Positions 9,090-18,730 of a stretch of DNA of 64,000 bases are shown here, piece by piece. Made by a program: the position numbers and the translations under genes. Below the pieces are notes generated by a model. The model did no database searches. It was not told where the DNA came from and worked only from the letters and a program-made list of their open reading frames with translations. This DNA comes from Galbitalea sp. SE-J8 (GTDB lineage: Bacteria; Actinomycetota; Actinomycetes; Actinomycetales; Microbacteriaceae). Numbering within the stretch: position 1 is the stretch's first letter; every line of letters starts with the position of its first letter. Where the stretch lies: assembly GCF_030345695.1 (NCBI RefSeq), contig NZ_JAUASV010000019.1, positions 1 to 64,000 on the forward strand. Direction: 5' to 3'.

Positions 9090-9335
9090 GTGGCAGTGAA
9101 CACCCCGTCGGGCATGGACCGCGGCGAGCGCGTTCTCGCCTTCATGATCGCCGCGGTCGTCGGCCTCTCGATCATCGCGATCATCGTCTCGATGATCGTG
9201 CGCGCCGCCGGCGGCGAGGTGTGGCCGGTCGTCGTCGCCCTGCCCCTCGTCGGCCTCCCGATCGCCTTCGTGCTCATCATCGTTCGGCTGGTCGTGACGG
9301 CCGTTCGTCGCGCTCGCGAGTCGAGGGATGCCTAG
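9090..9335 (+). CDS. small membrane protein of unknown function
   Basis: 81 residues with two hydrophobic segments (roughly 15-38 and 47-69) and a basic C-terminus (RRARESRDA). The GTG at 9090 is chosen over the ATG at 9078 because a TATGGT -10 box (9077-9082) overlaps that ATG and sits seven bases before the GTG, the spacing seen at other leaderless genes here. Its end overlaps the start of the helicase-associated gene by eight bases. No family recognised. Confidence 0.65.
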   Translation: MAVNTPSGMDRGERVLAFMIAAVVGLSIIAIIVSMIVRAAGGEVWPVVVALPLVGLPIAFVLIIVRLVVTAVRRARESRDA

Positions 9336-11226
9336 CGGCGGCTCCGCGCTCGCCCTGGCGTCCAGCCTGCGAGCGCTCGACGACGAGCGACTGGCGACCC
9401 TCATCCGCACCCGCGAGGTGCGCGAGCACGGGGTCGGCGACTGGTTCGATCTCGCCGAGCGGCTGCTCGAGCGCTCGAGCGTGCAGCACGCGGTCGCCCG
9501 GCTCGACCGACGCGCGCTCCTCGCCCTCGTCGGGCTGTGCACGCTCGTGACGCCGGGCACCGCCCTTCCGCTCGCGGAGGTCGAGCGCTACGTAGACGAG
9601 CGCACCGCCGAGACCGACGACGGCTTCCCTCTCACCGTCGAGGCGCGCGTCGACCGGCTCGTCGGCCTCGGCTTCGCCGCGCGCACGGATGCCGGCGACG
9701 TGCTGACGTTCGACGCGGTCTGCGAGGTCGTCACCGATCCGAAGGGCCTCGGCCTCCGTGACGCGGACACCCTCGGCGCTCCCCCGCCGCCCCAGCTCGA
9801 CGCGGGCGGGCGCCCGTCGCAGCAGCGGGTGGATGCCGCGGCGGCCGAGCAGGCGTTCGCGATCGCGACGACGGTCGTCGAGCTGTTCGACGAGCTCGCG
9901 GGCGATCCCCCGCGCGAGCTCGCGCGGGGCGGCGTGGGCGCGCCCGACCTGAGGAGGATCGCCGTCGCCACGGGCACGCCGGTCGACCAGGTCCCGACCC
10001 TCCTCGGCATCGTGCGACGAGCCGGCTTCATCGAGCTGTCCGGCGGGCGCTGGCGGCCGACGGATGCCGCATCCGCCTGGGTGCTCCGCCCGGTGGCCGA
10101 GCGCTGGGTCGCGCTCGCGACCGCGTGGGCGGCGCAGATCTCGGAGGACGCCCGGTTCTTCCTGGGCGATCGCATCCCGGAGAGCTGGGGTCCTCATCTC
10201 ATCGAGTACCTGCGCTGGTTCTATCCGGCGGCCGACGAACGATTCCGCGACGAGATCGACGGCTACGTGCGGTCGGCCGAGCTGCTCGCCCTGCTCGCGC
10301 TGCACACCCCGACGACACCGGGGATCGCCGCGATCGCCCGGCGCCCCGACGACGCGCTCGCGTCGATCAGCGCGCTGCTGCCGGCGGAGGTCGACCGGGT
10401 CTACCTGCAGAACGACCTCACGGTGATCGCCGCGGGTCCGCTCGAGACCGCCGTGCACGAGCGCCTGCGCGGGATCGCGCGCCTCGAGACGCGCGGCATC
10501 GCGTCGACGTACCGCATCAGCGACGACTCGCTCACCGCGGCGCTCGACCACGGCGAGACGGCCGAGTCGATCCTCGCGTTCCTCGAGACGATCTCGCTCA
10601 CCGGTGTGCCGCAGCCCGCTCGGTTCCTGCTCGCGGAGGCCGCCGGCCGCTACGGGCTCGTGCGCACCGGCGCCGTGGTCACCGCGCCGTCCGCCACGCG
10701 GGTCGGCTACGTGCGCTCGACGGAGCCGGTGACGCTCGAGACGATCCTCGTCGACCGCCGGCTCACGGCCCTCGGGCTGCGCCGCGACGGCGACGGCGCG
10801 GTGAGCCGTTTCGATCGCGACGTGCTGTACACGGCGCTGCGCGACGCGCGCTACCCCGTCGCGGTCGAGAACGCGGACGGCGAGGTGCAGCCGCCGCCGC
10901 GTCGTCCGACCGCGCGCGTGCTCGCCCCCCAGACGATCCCCGCCGACGTCGACCACGCGAGCACCCTCGTCGCGCGGCTGCGCGCCGCAGGAACGCCGGC
11001 CGACGACGCGACCGCGTGGCTCGAGCGGCAGCTCGAGCTCGCGGTCAAGAGCCGGCTGCGCGTGGCGGTCACCCTGCGCACGCCGGAGGGCGGCATCGAG
11101 GAGCACGTGCTCGAGCCGACCGCCGTCGCGCGGGGCCGCCTGCGCGCGCTCGATCGGCGCGCGGGCATCGAGCGCACGCTCCCGGTGTCGCGCATCGTCG
11201 GCCTCCGCGAGGTCGACGGCCGCTGA
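9328..11226 (+). CDS. helicase-associated domain protein (Helicase_C_3 type)
   Basis: 632 residues. No Walker A or DEAD box is visible, so it is not itself a helicase. The central and C-terminal parts match the actinobacterial 'helicase-associated' type that regularly precedes an XPB helicase (FELSGGRW-like and DRVYLQNDLTVIAAGPL stretches, the latter near residue 352). It overlaps the upstream small membrane gene and is followed 46 bases later by the XPB gene. A joint role in DNA repair with that helicase is inferred from conserved pairing. Confidence 0.75.
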   Translation: MPSGGSALALASSLRALDDERLATLIRTREVREHGVGDWFDLAERLLERSSVQHAVARLDRRALLALVGLCTLVTPGTALPLAEVERYVDERTAETDDGFPLTVEARVDRLVGLGFAARTDAGDVLTFDAVCEVVTDPKGLGLRDADTLGAPPPPQLDAGGRPSQQRVDAAAAEQAFAIATTVVELFDELAGDPPRELARGGVGAPDLRRIAVATGTPVDQVPTLLGIVRRAGFIELSGGRWRPTDAASAWVLRPVAERWVALATAWAAQISEDARFFLGDRIPESWGPHLIEYLRWFYPAADERFRDEIDGYVRSAELLALLALHTPTTPGIAAIARRPDDALASISALLPAEVDRVYLQNDLTVIAAGPLETAVHERLRGIARLETRGIASTYRISDDSLTAALDHGETAESILAFLETISLTGVPQPARFLLAEAAGRYGLVRTGAVVTAPSATRVGYVRSTEPVTLETILVDRRLTALGLRRDGDGAVSRFDRDVLYTALRDARYPVAVENADGEVQPPPRRPTARVLAPQTIPADVDHASTLVARLRAAGTPADDATAWLERQLELAVKSRLRVAVTLRTPEGGIEEHVLEPTAVARGRLRALDRRAGIERTLPVSRIVGLREVDGR

Positions 11227-11272
11227 GGCGGCCCGGCGCGCCCGTCGCGGCTCGGCGGGCTAGCCTGGACGG

Positions 11273-12928
11273 ATGTCCGCGCAGCCCGGCCCGCTCATCG
11301 TGCAGAGCGATCGCACCGTCCTCCTCGAGATCGGGCACCCGGTGGCCGCCGAGGCGCGCCGCCGGCTGCAGGCGTTCGCGGAGCTCGAGCGCGCGCCGGA
11401 GTTCGTGCACACCTACCGCATCACCCGGCTCGGGCTGTGGAACGCCCGCGCCGCCGGCCACACGGCCGCGGAGGTGCTCGCGACCCTCGACCGGTTCGGC
11501 AAGTTCCCCACCCCGCAGAGCGTGCGCGTCGACATCGAGGAGACGATGGCGCGCTACGGCCGCCTCACGATCCGGCGCGATCCCGAGGGCACGCTGCTGC
11601 TCACGGCGACGGATGCCGCGGTGCTCGCCGAGATCCGGCGCGCCAAGAAGGTCGCCGCCCTGCTGTTCGAGAACCGCGACCCGCTGACGATCGTCGTGCA
11701 GGCCTGGGCGCGCGGCGAGCTCAAGCAGGAGCTGCTGAAGCTCGGCTGGCCGGCGGAGGACCGCGCCGGGTACACGCCCGGCACGCCGCATCCGATCGCT
11801 CTCGTCGAGCGGGACTGGCACCTGCGTCCGTACCAGCGCGAGGCCGTCGACGCCTTCGTCGAGGCCGGCTCGGGCGTCGTCGTGCTGCCGCCCGGGGCGG
11901 GCAAGACCATGGTGGGGGCCGGCGCGATGGCCGAGATCGGCGCGACCACGCTCATCCTGGTCACCAATGCCGTGAGCGCGCGGCAGTGGCGCAGCGAGCT
12001 GCTGCGCCGCACGGGCCTCACCGAGGAGGAGATCGGCGAGTACTCCGGCCAGGTCAAGGAGATCCGGCCGGTCACGATCGCGACCTACCAGATCCTCACC
12101 GCGCGTCGCGGCGGCGCGTACACGCACCTCTCGCTGCTCGACGCGCTCGACTGGGGCCTCGTCGTCTACGACGAGGTGCACCTGCTGCCCGCCCCGGTGT
12201 TCAAGCTCACCGCCGAGCTGCAGGCCCGCCGCCGGCTCGGCCTGACCGCGACCCTGATCCGCGAGGACGGCCGCGAGGGCGACGTGTTCAGCCTCATCGG
12301 CCCGAAGCGCTACGACGCCCCGTGGAAGGAGATCGAGGCGCAGGGCTACATCGCGCCGGCGACGTGCGTCGAGGTGCGCATCGACCTCACCCCCGCCGAC
12401 CGGCTCGCCTACGCGGCCGCCGGGGACGACGAGCGCTACCGGCTCGCGGCGAGCGCCCCCGCCAAGATCGACGTCGTGCGCCGCCTGCTCGAGCGGCACG
12501 CGGGCGAGTCGACACTCGTCATCGGGCAGTACCTCGACCAGCTGCACGAGGTGGCGGATGCCATCGGCGCGCCCACCCTCACCGGCGAGACGCCCGTCGA
12601 CGAGCGCGAGCGCCTGTTCCAGGCGTTCCGCGAGGGCGACATCCGCGTGCTCGTCGTGTCGAAGGTCGCGAACTTCTCGGTCGACCTGCCGGAGGCGACC
12701 GTCGCCATCCAGATCTCGGGCTCCTACGGCTCCCGGCAGGAGGAGGCCCAGCGGCTGGGCCGGCTGCTGCGCCCGAAGGCGAGCGGCATCCCGGCGACGT
12801 TCTACGCCCTCGTCGTACGCGACACGGTCGACGCCGACTTCGCGCTCAACCGCCAGCGCTTCCTCGCCGAGCAGGGCTACGCGTACACGATCGTCGACGC
12901 CTCCGAGCTCGTGGCGTCCGCGGCCTGA
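11273..12928 (+). CDS. XPB/Rad25-type DEAD/DEAH helicase
   Basis: 551 residues, the usual length for bacterial XPB. Motifs: Walker A LPPGAGKTMVG (near 205), DEVH box VVYDEVHLLP, motif III GLTATLIREDGREGD, and motif VI QEEAQRLGRLLRPK. The N-terminal damage-recognition-like domain is present. XPB proteins are 3'-5' DNA helicases; the bacterial function in repair is only partly known. A TAGCCT box at 11261-11266 is six bases from the ATG, suggesting a leaderless message and a promoter separate from the preceding gene. Confidence 0.9.
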   Translation: MSAQPGPLIVQSDRTVLLEIGHPVAAEARRRLQAFAELERAPEFVHTYRITRLGLWNARAAGHTAAEVLATLDRFGKFPTPQSVRVDIEETMARYGRLTIRRDPEGTLLLTATDAAVLAEIRRAKKVAALLFENRDPLTIVVQAWARGELKQELLKLGWPAEDRAGYTPGTPHPIALVERDWHLRPYQREAVDAFVEAGSGVVVLPPGAGKTMVGAGAMAEIGATTLILVTNAVSARQWRSELLRRTGLTEEEIGEYSGQVKEIRPVTIATYQILTARRGGAYTHLSLLDALDWGLVVYDEVHLLPAPVFKLTAELQARRRLGLTATLIREDGREGDVFSLIGPKRYDAPWKEIEAQGYIAPATCVEVRIDLTPADRLAYAAAGDDERYRLAASAPAKIDVVRRLLERHAGESTLVIGQYLDQLHEVADAIGAPTLTGETPVDERERLFQAFREGDIRVLVVSKVANFSVDLPEATVAIQISGSYGSRQEEAQRLGRLLRPKASGIPATFYALVVRDTVDADFALNRQRFLAEQGYAYTIVDASELVASAA

Positions 12929-12941
12929 GGCTCGCCCGCCC

Positions 12942-13358
12942 TCAGTCCTCGGAGTGGGTGAGCAGCGCCACCTGGAGGCGCTTCTCGGCGAGCCAGTCCA
13001 TGAACGCGAAGCCGACGCCCGACAGCAGGAACACGATGTGCAGCACGATCCGCCAGGTCAGCCGGCTCTCGTCGAAGTCCGCGTCCGCGAGCCCGATGAA
13101 GTCGGCGAGCAGGCCGATCGCGGAGATCGCGACGATCGACCCGATGAGCTTCATCTTCAGGCCGGAGAAGTCGACGTGGCCCATCCAGGTCGGGCGGTCC
13201 TCGGAGTTGTGCGCGCTCGCGATCTTCGAGACGAAGTTCTCGTAGCCCGCGAAGATGACGATGAGCACGAGGTTGGCGAGCAGGCCGAGGTCGATGAGCG
13301 CGAGCACGTCCAGGATGCCCGCCTGGGCGGCCACACGGCTCGCGATCACCGCGCCCAT
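12942..13358 (-). CDS. YqhA family membrane protein, apparently missing the first helix
   Basis: 138 residues from the ATG at 13358. It matches the YqhA family (VLALIDLGLLANLVLIVIFAG, GYENFVSKI, MKLIGSIVAIS) with three hydrophobic segments. Family members such as E. coli YqhA have about 164 residues and begin with another membrane helix that is absent here. An upstream GTG (13376) or ATG (13418) would extend the frame without restoring it, and the latter collides with the response-regulator start. Function unknown. It converges with the helicase and diverges from the two-component genes. Confidence 0.7.
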   Translation of the reverse strand: MGAVIASRVAAQAGILDVLALIDLGLLANLVLIVIFAGYENFVSKIASAHNSEDRPTWMGHVDFSGLKMKLIGSIVAISAIGLLADFIGLADADFDESRLTWRIVLHIVFLLSGVGFAFMDWLAEKRLQVALLTHSED

Positions 13359-13416
13359 CGCCTGTGCTGTGGACACGTTCAGAGAGCGTCCAGTCAACGC
13401 GCAGAGAATGAAGCCC

Positions 13417-14109
13417 ATGAGTGACGGACCGAAGATTCTCATCGTCGACGACGAGCCCAACATCCGCGACCTGCTCATGACGAGCCTGCGCTTCGCCGGT
13501 TTCGCCGTGCGCAGTGTCGGCAACGGCGCCGCAGCCATCAGCGCGGTGCTCGAGGAGGAGCCCGACCTCATCATCCTCGACGTCATGCTGCCCGACATCA
13601 ACGGCTTCGGCGTCACCAAGCGCCTGCGCGCCTCCGGCTACACCGCCCCCATCCTGTTCCTCACCGCGAAGGACGACACGGAGGACAAGATCACCGGTCT
13701 CACGGTCGGCGGCGACGACTACGTGACGAAGCCGTTCTCGCTCGACGAGATCGTGGCGCGCATCAAGGCCATCCTGCGCCGCACGATGTCCGACGAGAGC
13801 GACGCCATCATCCGGGTCGGCGAGCTCACGATGGACCAGGACACCCACGAGGTGAGCGTCGGCGACGAGCCCATCGAGCTCTCCCCGACCGAGTTCAAGC
13901 TGCTGCGCTACCTCATGCTCAACCCGAACCGGGTGCTGTCGAAGGCGCAGATCCTCGACCACGTCTGGGAGTACGACTTCAACGGCGACGCCGGCATCGT
14001 CGAGAGCTACATCTCGTACCTGCGCCGCAAGCTCGACCCGTTCAGCGCCGAGCCCGCGATCCAGACCAAGCGCGGTTTCGGCTACATGCTCAAGACCGCA
14101 CGCGCCTGA
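13417..14109 (+). CDS. OmpR-family response regulator
   Basis: 230 residues. Receiver domain with DDEPN acidic pocket, phosphoacceptor Asp55 (ILDVMLPD), FLTAKD and VTKPFS. The C-terminal winged helix has LSPTEFKLLRYLML and ESYISYLRRKLD. It resembles the actinobacterial TrcR/TcrX group. The ATG at 13417 is used; an ATG three codons earlier (13408) is equally possible. The partner kinase starts 44 bases downstream with its own TAGCCT box at 14139-14144. Confidence 0.9.
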   Translation: MSDGPKILIVDDEPNIRDLLMTSLRFAGFAVRSVGNGAAAISAVLEEEPDLIILDVMLPDINGFGVTKRLRASGYTAPILFLTAKDDTEDKITGLTVGGDDYVTKPFSLDEIVARIKAILRRTMSDESDAIIRVGELTMDQDTHEVSVGDEPIELSPTEFKLLRYLMLNPNRVLSKAQILDHVWEYDFNGDAGIVESYISYLRRKLDPFSAEPAIQTKRGFGYMLKTARA

Positions 14110-14153
14110 TCCGACGCGGCCTCCCAGCCGCCCGGCGCTAGCCTGACCCGGAC

Positions 14154-15848
14154 ATGCACACGAAGCTCCTCGAGCGCTGGAACGCGATCTCGCTGCGCAC
14201 CAAGGTGACGGGCGTGAGCGTGCTGCTGCTGACGGTCGGGCTGCTCGTCGCCGGGCTCGGCTCGACCGCCGTGCTGCGGGGATACCTGCTCAACAACGTC
14301 GACCAGCGCGTCGCGACGGCGCTGCAGAGCCTCAACCCCGACGGCTTCCACTTCGAGCCGACCCTCGACGGATACATCTGCTCGTACGACTCCGACACGC
14401 AGGTGCCGAGCGACTACGCCGTGAGCTTCTACGACGCCGACGGCGACTACATGTGCTCGAACAAGCCGACGAGCGCGCGGCCCGCCATCGCGTCCATGCC
14501 GCTCGCCTACGCCGCGTCGCACTCGGCCCCGTTCACGCTGTCGACGCAGGCCGGCCTCGAGCAGTGGCGCATCGCCGCGCACCGCTTCACGCTCAGCGTC
14601 GACGGCGACCAGTACCCGGTCTCGGCGATCGTCGCGCTGAGCCTCGACGACACGAACAAGGTCGTCGCGAGCTTCGCCGCCATCTTCCTGTTCTTCGGCC
14701 TGACCGTCGTCATCGTCGGCGCCGCGCTGACCCGACTGCTCGTGACCACGACGTTCTGGCCGCTGCGCGACGTCGAGGCGACCGCGGCACGCTTCGCGGC
14801 TGGCGACTTCACCCAGCGCCTCGGCGGCGCCACCCCGAACACCGAGGTCGGCCGGCTCAACCGCAGCCTCAACGCGATGCTCAACCGCATCGACCAGGCC
14901 TTCGCCGATCGCGCCCGCACGATCGATCAGATGCGCCGATTCGTCGGCGACGCGAGCCACGAGCTGCGCACGCCGCTCGTCTCCGTGCGCGGCTACGCGG
15001 AGCTCTACCGGATGGGCGCGCTGCCGACGGATGAGGCGGTCGCCCAGGCGATGGAGCGCATCGAGAAGGAGGCCGTGCGCATGGGCGGCCTCGTCGAGGA
15101 CCTCCTGGAGCTCGCCCGGCTCGACGAGGCGAAGCCGCTCGAGCTCGCCGACGTCGACCTCGTGGCCATCGCGCGCGACGCCGCCCTCGACGCCATGGCC
15201 GGCTCCCCCGGCCGCCTCGTCTCCGTGGTCGTCGCCGACCCGCCGACCGCGGAGACCGACGACGCCGAGGCGACGGACGAGGCGGATGCGGCCGCGGCAT
15301 CCGTCGATCCGCCGTCCGACGCCGACTCGCCGCTGACGACCGGCCGTGTCGTGCTCGGCGCCGCACTGGCCCGCTGGCGGGCGCGGCGCGGACGCGGCTC
15401 GACGACGGGCGAGAACCCGGTCATCCGCCAGCTGCCGCCCCAGCCGACGAGCCGGGTCGTGGTGCCGGCCGAGGAGCGCAAGCTGCGCCAGGTGGTCACG
15501 AACCTGATGGGCAACGCGCTGCGCTACACCCCCGACGGCTCGCCGATCGAGATCGCGGTCGCGAGCGACCCGCTCGCCCGCACCGCCTCGATCGCCGTCG
15601 TCGACCACGGCGAGGGCATCGCGCCCCAGATCCGCGAGAAGATCTTCCAGCGTTTCTGGCGGGCCGACACGTCGCGCAACCGCGACACGGGCGGCAGCGG
15701 CCTCGGGCTCGCGATCGTCGCCTCGATCGTGCAGTCCCATCGCGGCCGCATCGATGTGCTCGAGACCGAGGGCGGCGGGGCCACGTTCCGCGTCACGCTT
15801 CCTCTCCTCCCGAGCCCGATCGCGGCGCCGTCGTCCACCGAGGGGTGA
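14154..15848 (+). CDS. sensor histidine kinase
   Basis: 564 residues. Two membrane segments (about 17-41 and 171-194) flank an extracytoplasmic sensor region. HAMP follows near 195-250, then HisKA with DASHELRTPL (His269), N box NLMGNALRYT (Asn454), DHGEGI and GGSGLGLAI. Between the dimerisation and ATPase domains sits an unusual ~65-residue Asp/Ala-rich then Arg-rich insertion (about 366-432). It partners the regulator just upstream. The signal sensed is unknown. Confidence 0.9.
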   Translation: MHTKLLERWNAISLRTKVTGVSVLLLTVGLLVAGLGSTAVLRGYLLNNVDQRVATALQSLNPDGFHFEPTLDGYICSYDSDTQVPSDYAVSFYDADGDYMCSNKPTSARPAIASMPLAYAASHSAPFTLSTQAGLEQWRIAAHRFTLSVDGDQYPVSAIVALSLDDTNKVVASFAAIFLFFGLTVVIVGAALTRLLVTTTFWPLRDVEATAARFAAGDFTQRLGGATPNTEVGRLNRSLNAMLNRIDQAFADRARTIDQMRRFVGDASHELRTPLVSVRGYAELYRMGALPTDEAVAQAMERIEKEAVRMGGLVEDLLELARLDEAKPLELADVDLVAIARDAALDAMAGSPGRLVSVVVADPPTAETDDAEATDEADAAAASVDPPSDADSPLTTGRVVLGAALARWRARRGRGSTTGENPVIRQLPPQPTSRVVVPAEERKLRQVVTNLMGNALRYTPDGSPIEIAVASDPLARTASIAVVDHGEGIAPQIREKIFQRFWRADTSRNRDTGGSGLGLAIVASIVQSHRGRIDVLETEGGGATFRVTLPLLPSPIAAPSSTEG

Positions 15849-15893
15849 CGGGCGACCCGCGCGGATGCGCGTGGCCGCCTACTGTGCCGCGGC

Positions 15894-16184
15894 ATGAGCA
15901 CATTCCAGGTAGACAGTGAAGCGGTCGCGACCGCGGTGGGAGCCGTGCAGGGCTCCATCGCGCGGCTCGAGGCCGAGGTGATCGCGTTGCACGGTCAGCT
16001 CACGGGCCTTCAGGGCTCGTGGACCGGCAGCGCCTCGGTGGCGTTCCAATCGGCGGTGACCGACTGGAAGACCGTCGAGCAACGGGTGCACGAGAGCCTC
16101 AGCGGGCTCACCACGGCACTCGGGCAGGCCGGTCGGCAGTACTCCGACGTCGAGACGGCCAACGCCCGCCTGTTCGCGCACTGA
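15894..16184 (+). CDS. WXG100 (ESAT-6-like) protein
   Basis: 96 residues, the classic WXG100 length. Helix-turn-helix with W43-T-G45 at the turn and a C-terminal YSDVE, which fits the YxxxD/E secretion signal. Such proteins leave the cell through an ESX/type VII machine. No EccC, EccB or other ESX gene is in this window, so it is an orphan here. A TACTGT box at 15880-15885 lies eight bases before the ATG, suggesting a leaderless message. Confidence 0.85.
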   Translation: MSTFQVDSEAVATAVGAVQGSIARLEAEVIALHGQLTGLQGSWTGSASVAFQSAVTDWKTVEQRVHESLSGLTTALGQAGRQYSDVETANARLFAH

Positions 16185-16260
16185 ACCGGCTTCGCAGGTG
16201 ACGGTGCAGCCGCGGGGCGCGCGGCGAAGCCGATCAAGGTGAACCACCGGCAATCCGCGC

Positions 16261-16536
16261 GTGCCCGTCGCCTTTCGGCTATTCGACGGCTCCGTCACAC
16301 ACAGTCGTACCGCCGTGACCACCGCGGGCACTCCGGACGGAGAGCGCGTCGTGCGCGAGTTGGTCACCGAACTCGGCCGGCTGCAAGCCGCGCAGCAAGT
16401 CCTTGCCGGCGAGCTTCGCGTACTCCGTTCATGGTGCCTTTCGTGGGTGGGGATTACGGGGCGGGCTCTCGGCGCTTCGGCAGGTGCAGCACTGCGCGGA
16501 GACACCGGTCGTACTCGTCGAAGTCGACGGGCGTGA
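16261..16536 (+). CDS. possible small protein downstream of the WXG100 gene
   Basis: GTG start, 91 residues. The middle (VRELVTELGRLQAAQQVLAGELRVLR) could form one long amphipathic helix, and codon third positions are mostly G/C up to about residue 58. After that the frame runs antisense to a decayed membrane gene and looks non-coding. It may be a remnant whose original stop was lost. No family recognised. Coding status is uncertain. Confidence 0.3.
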   Translation: MPVAFRLFDGSVTHSRTAVTTAGTPDGERVVRELVTELGRLQAAQQVLAGELRVLRSWCLSWVGITGRALGASAGAALRGDTGRTRRSRRA

Positions 16537-16763
16537 ACAGGCGAGCGATCGCGATCATGACTGTCACGAGTGCGACGAGCACGAAGTAGAGGGTCATCAC
16601 GGTGGTCACCCCGCCGGCGAGTGAGTTCGCTGTCGCGTCATGAGTCAGACGGATGCGGTTCAGGTAGTCGGGGTCGGTGGCCCGTGCGCTGAACACGCAT
16701 GCCGTCGAAGATTCCGAGTCCGGCCCGCGGAATCCACGGCGGGATGAACAGGCCGACGCGCAC
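16454..16763 (-). pseudogene. frameshifted small membrane protein
   Basis: From a GTG at 16763 one frame encodes VRVGLFIPPWIPRAGLGIFDG and continues to about 16698. The coding signal then moves to a second frame: VFSARATDPDYLNRIRL, a clear membrane segment (TTVMTLYFVLVALVTVMIAI), and LFTPVDFDEYDRCLR. It ends at TAA. Both parts have gene-like composition and join at a one-base shift near 16697. No family recognised. If the shift is a sequencing error, this is a ~103-residue protein with one or two membrane segments. Confidence 0.45.
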
Positions 16764-16784
16764 GTGGGCGAACGCGCGAACGCC

Positions 16785-16820
16785 GAAGGGCGGCCCCTCC
16801 GAGAGGAGGGACCGCCCTTC
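16785..16820. terminator. hairpin, probable bidirectional terminator
   Basis: GAAGGGCGGCCCCTCC pairs with GGAGGGACCGCCCTTC around a GAGA loop, with a single C-A mismatch (15 of 16 pairs). It lies between the decayed membrane gene and groEL and could end transcription from either side. Confidence 0.6.
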
Positions 16821-16890
16821 GCGCTTTCGTGGTCGGGTCTCGAGACGCGAGCGACGCTTCGCGCCGCGCGGTCCTCGACCTTGACCTTCC

Positions 16891-16917
16891 GGGTGAACCC
16901 GCTTCGCGGCTTCACCC
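16891..16917 (-). terminator. groEL terminator hairpin
   Basis: GGGTGAA...TTCACCC with an inner CCGC/GCGG stem and one C-C mismatch, starting seven bases after the groEL stop. There is no U-run. Its position makes it the likely end of the groEL message. Confidence 0.55.
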
Positions 16918-16923
16918 CTCAGG

Positions 16924-18591
<1,668 letters not shown>

Positions 18592-18618
18592 CTAGCACTC
18601 GCATGAGCGGAGTGCCAG
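18592..18618. promoter_or_regulatory. CIRCE operator, promoter-distal to groEL start copy 1
   Basis: TAGCACTC, nine bases, GAGTGCCA: matches the HrcA-binding CIRCE consensus (TTAGCACTC-N9-GAGTGCTAA) with mismatches at the outer ends. It sits 40 bases upstream of the groEL ATG, most likely in the 5' untranslated region. Confidence 0.85.
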
Positions 18619-18626
18619 GGAAGAAA

Positions 18627-18653
18627 CTAGCACTCGCCCTAGGTGAGTGCAAG
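18627..18653. promoter_or_regulatory. CIRCE operator, copy 2
   Basis: TAGCACTC, spacer GCCCTAGGT, GAGTGCAA. Again an N9 spacer and near-consensus arms, 35 bases upstream of the first copy. Tandem CIRCE elements imply tight HrcA control of groEL. Confidence 0.88.
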
Positions 18654-18730
18654 AAAGACGGCGGCCGCCGGCACGCTCCCCGCGAACGGATGGAGCACTG
18701 CCGACGGCCGCCGGATGACGCGGTCGCGCC

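Noticed and set aside
9277-11106. Minus-strand open frame of 609 codons over the helicase-associated gene
   Set aside because: Arg/Gly/Asp-rich antisense shadow; the plus-strand gene has the correct codon bias and overlaps neatly with its neighbours.
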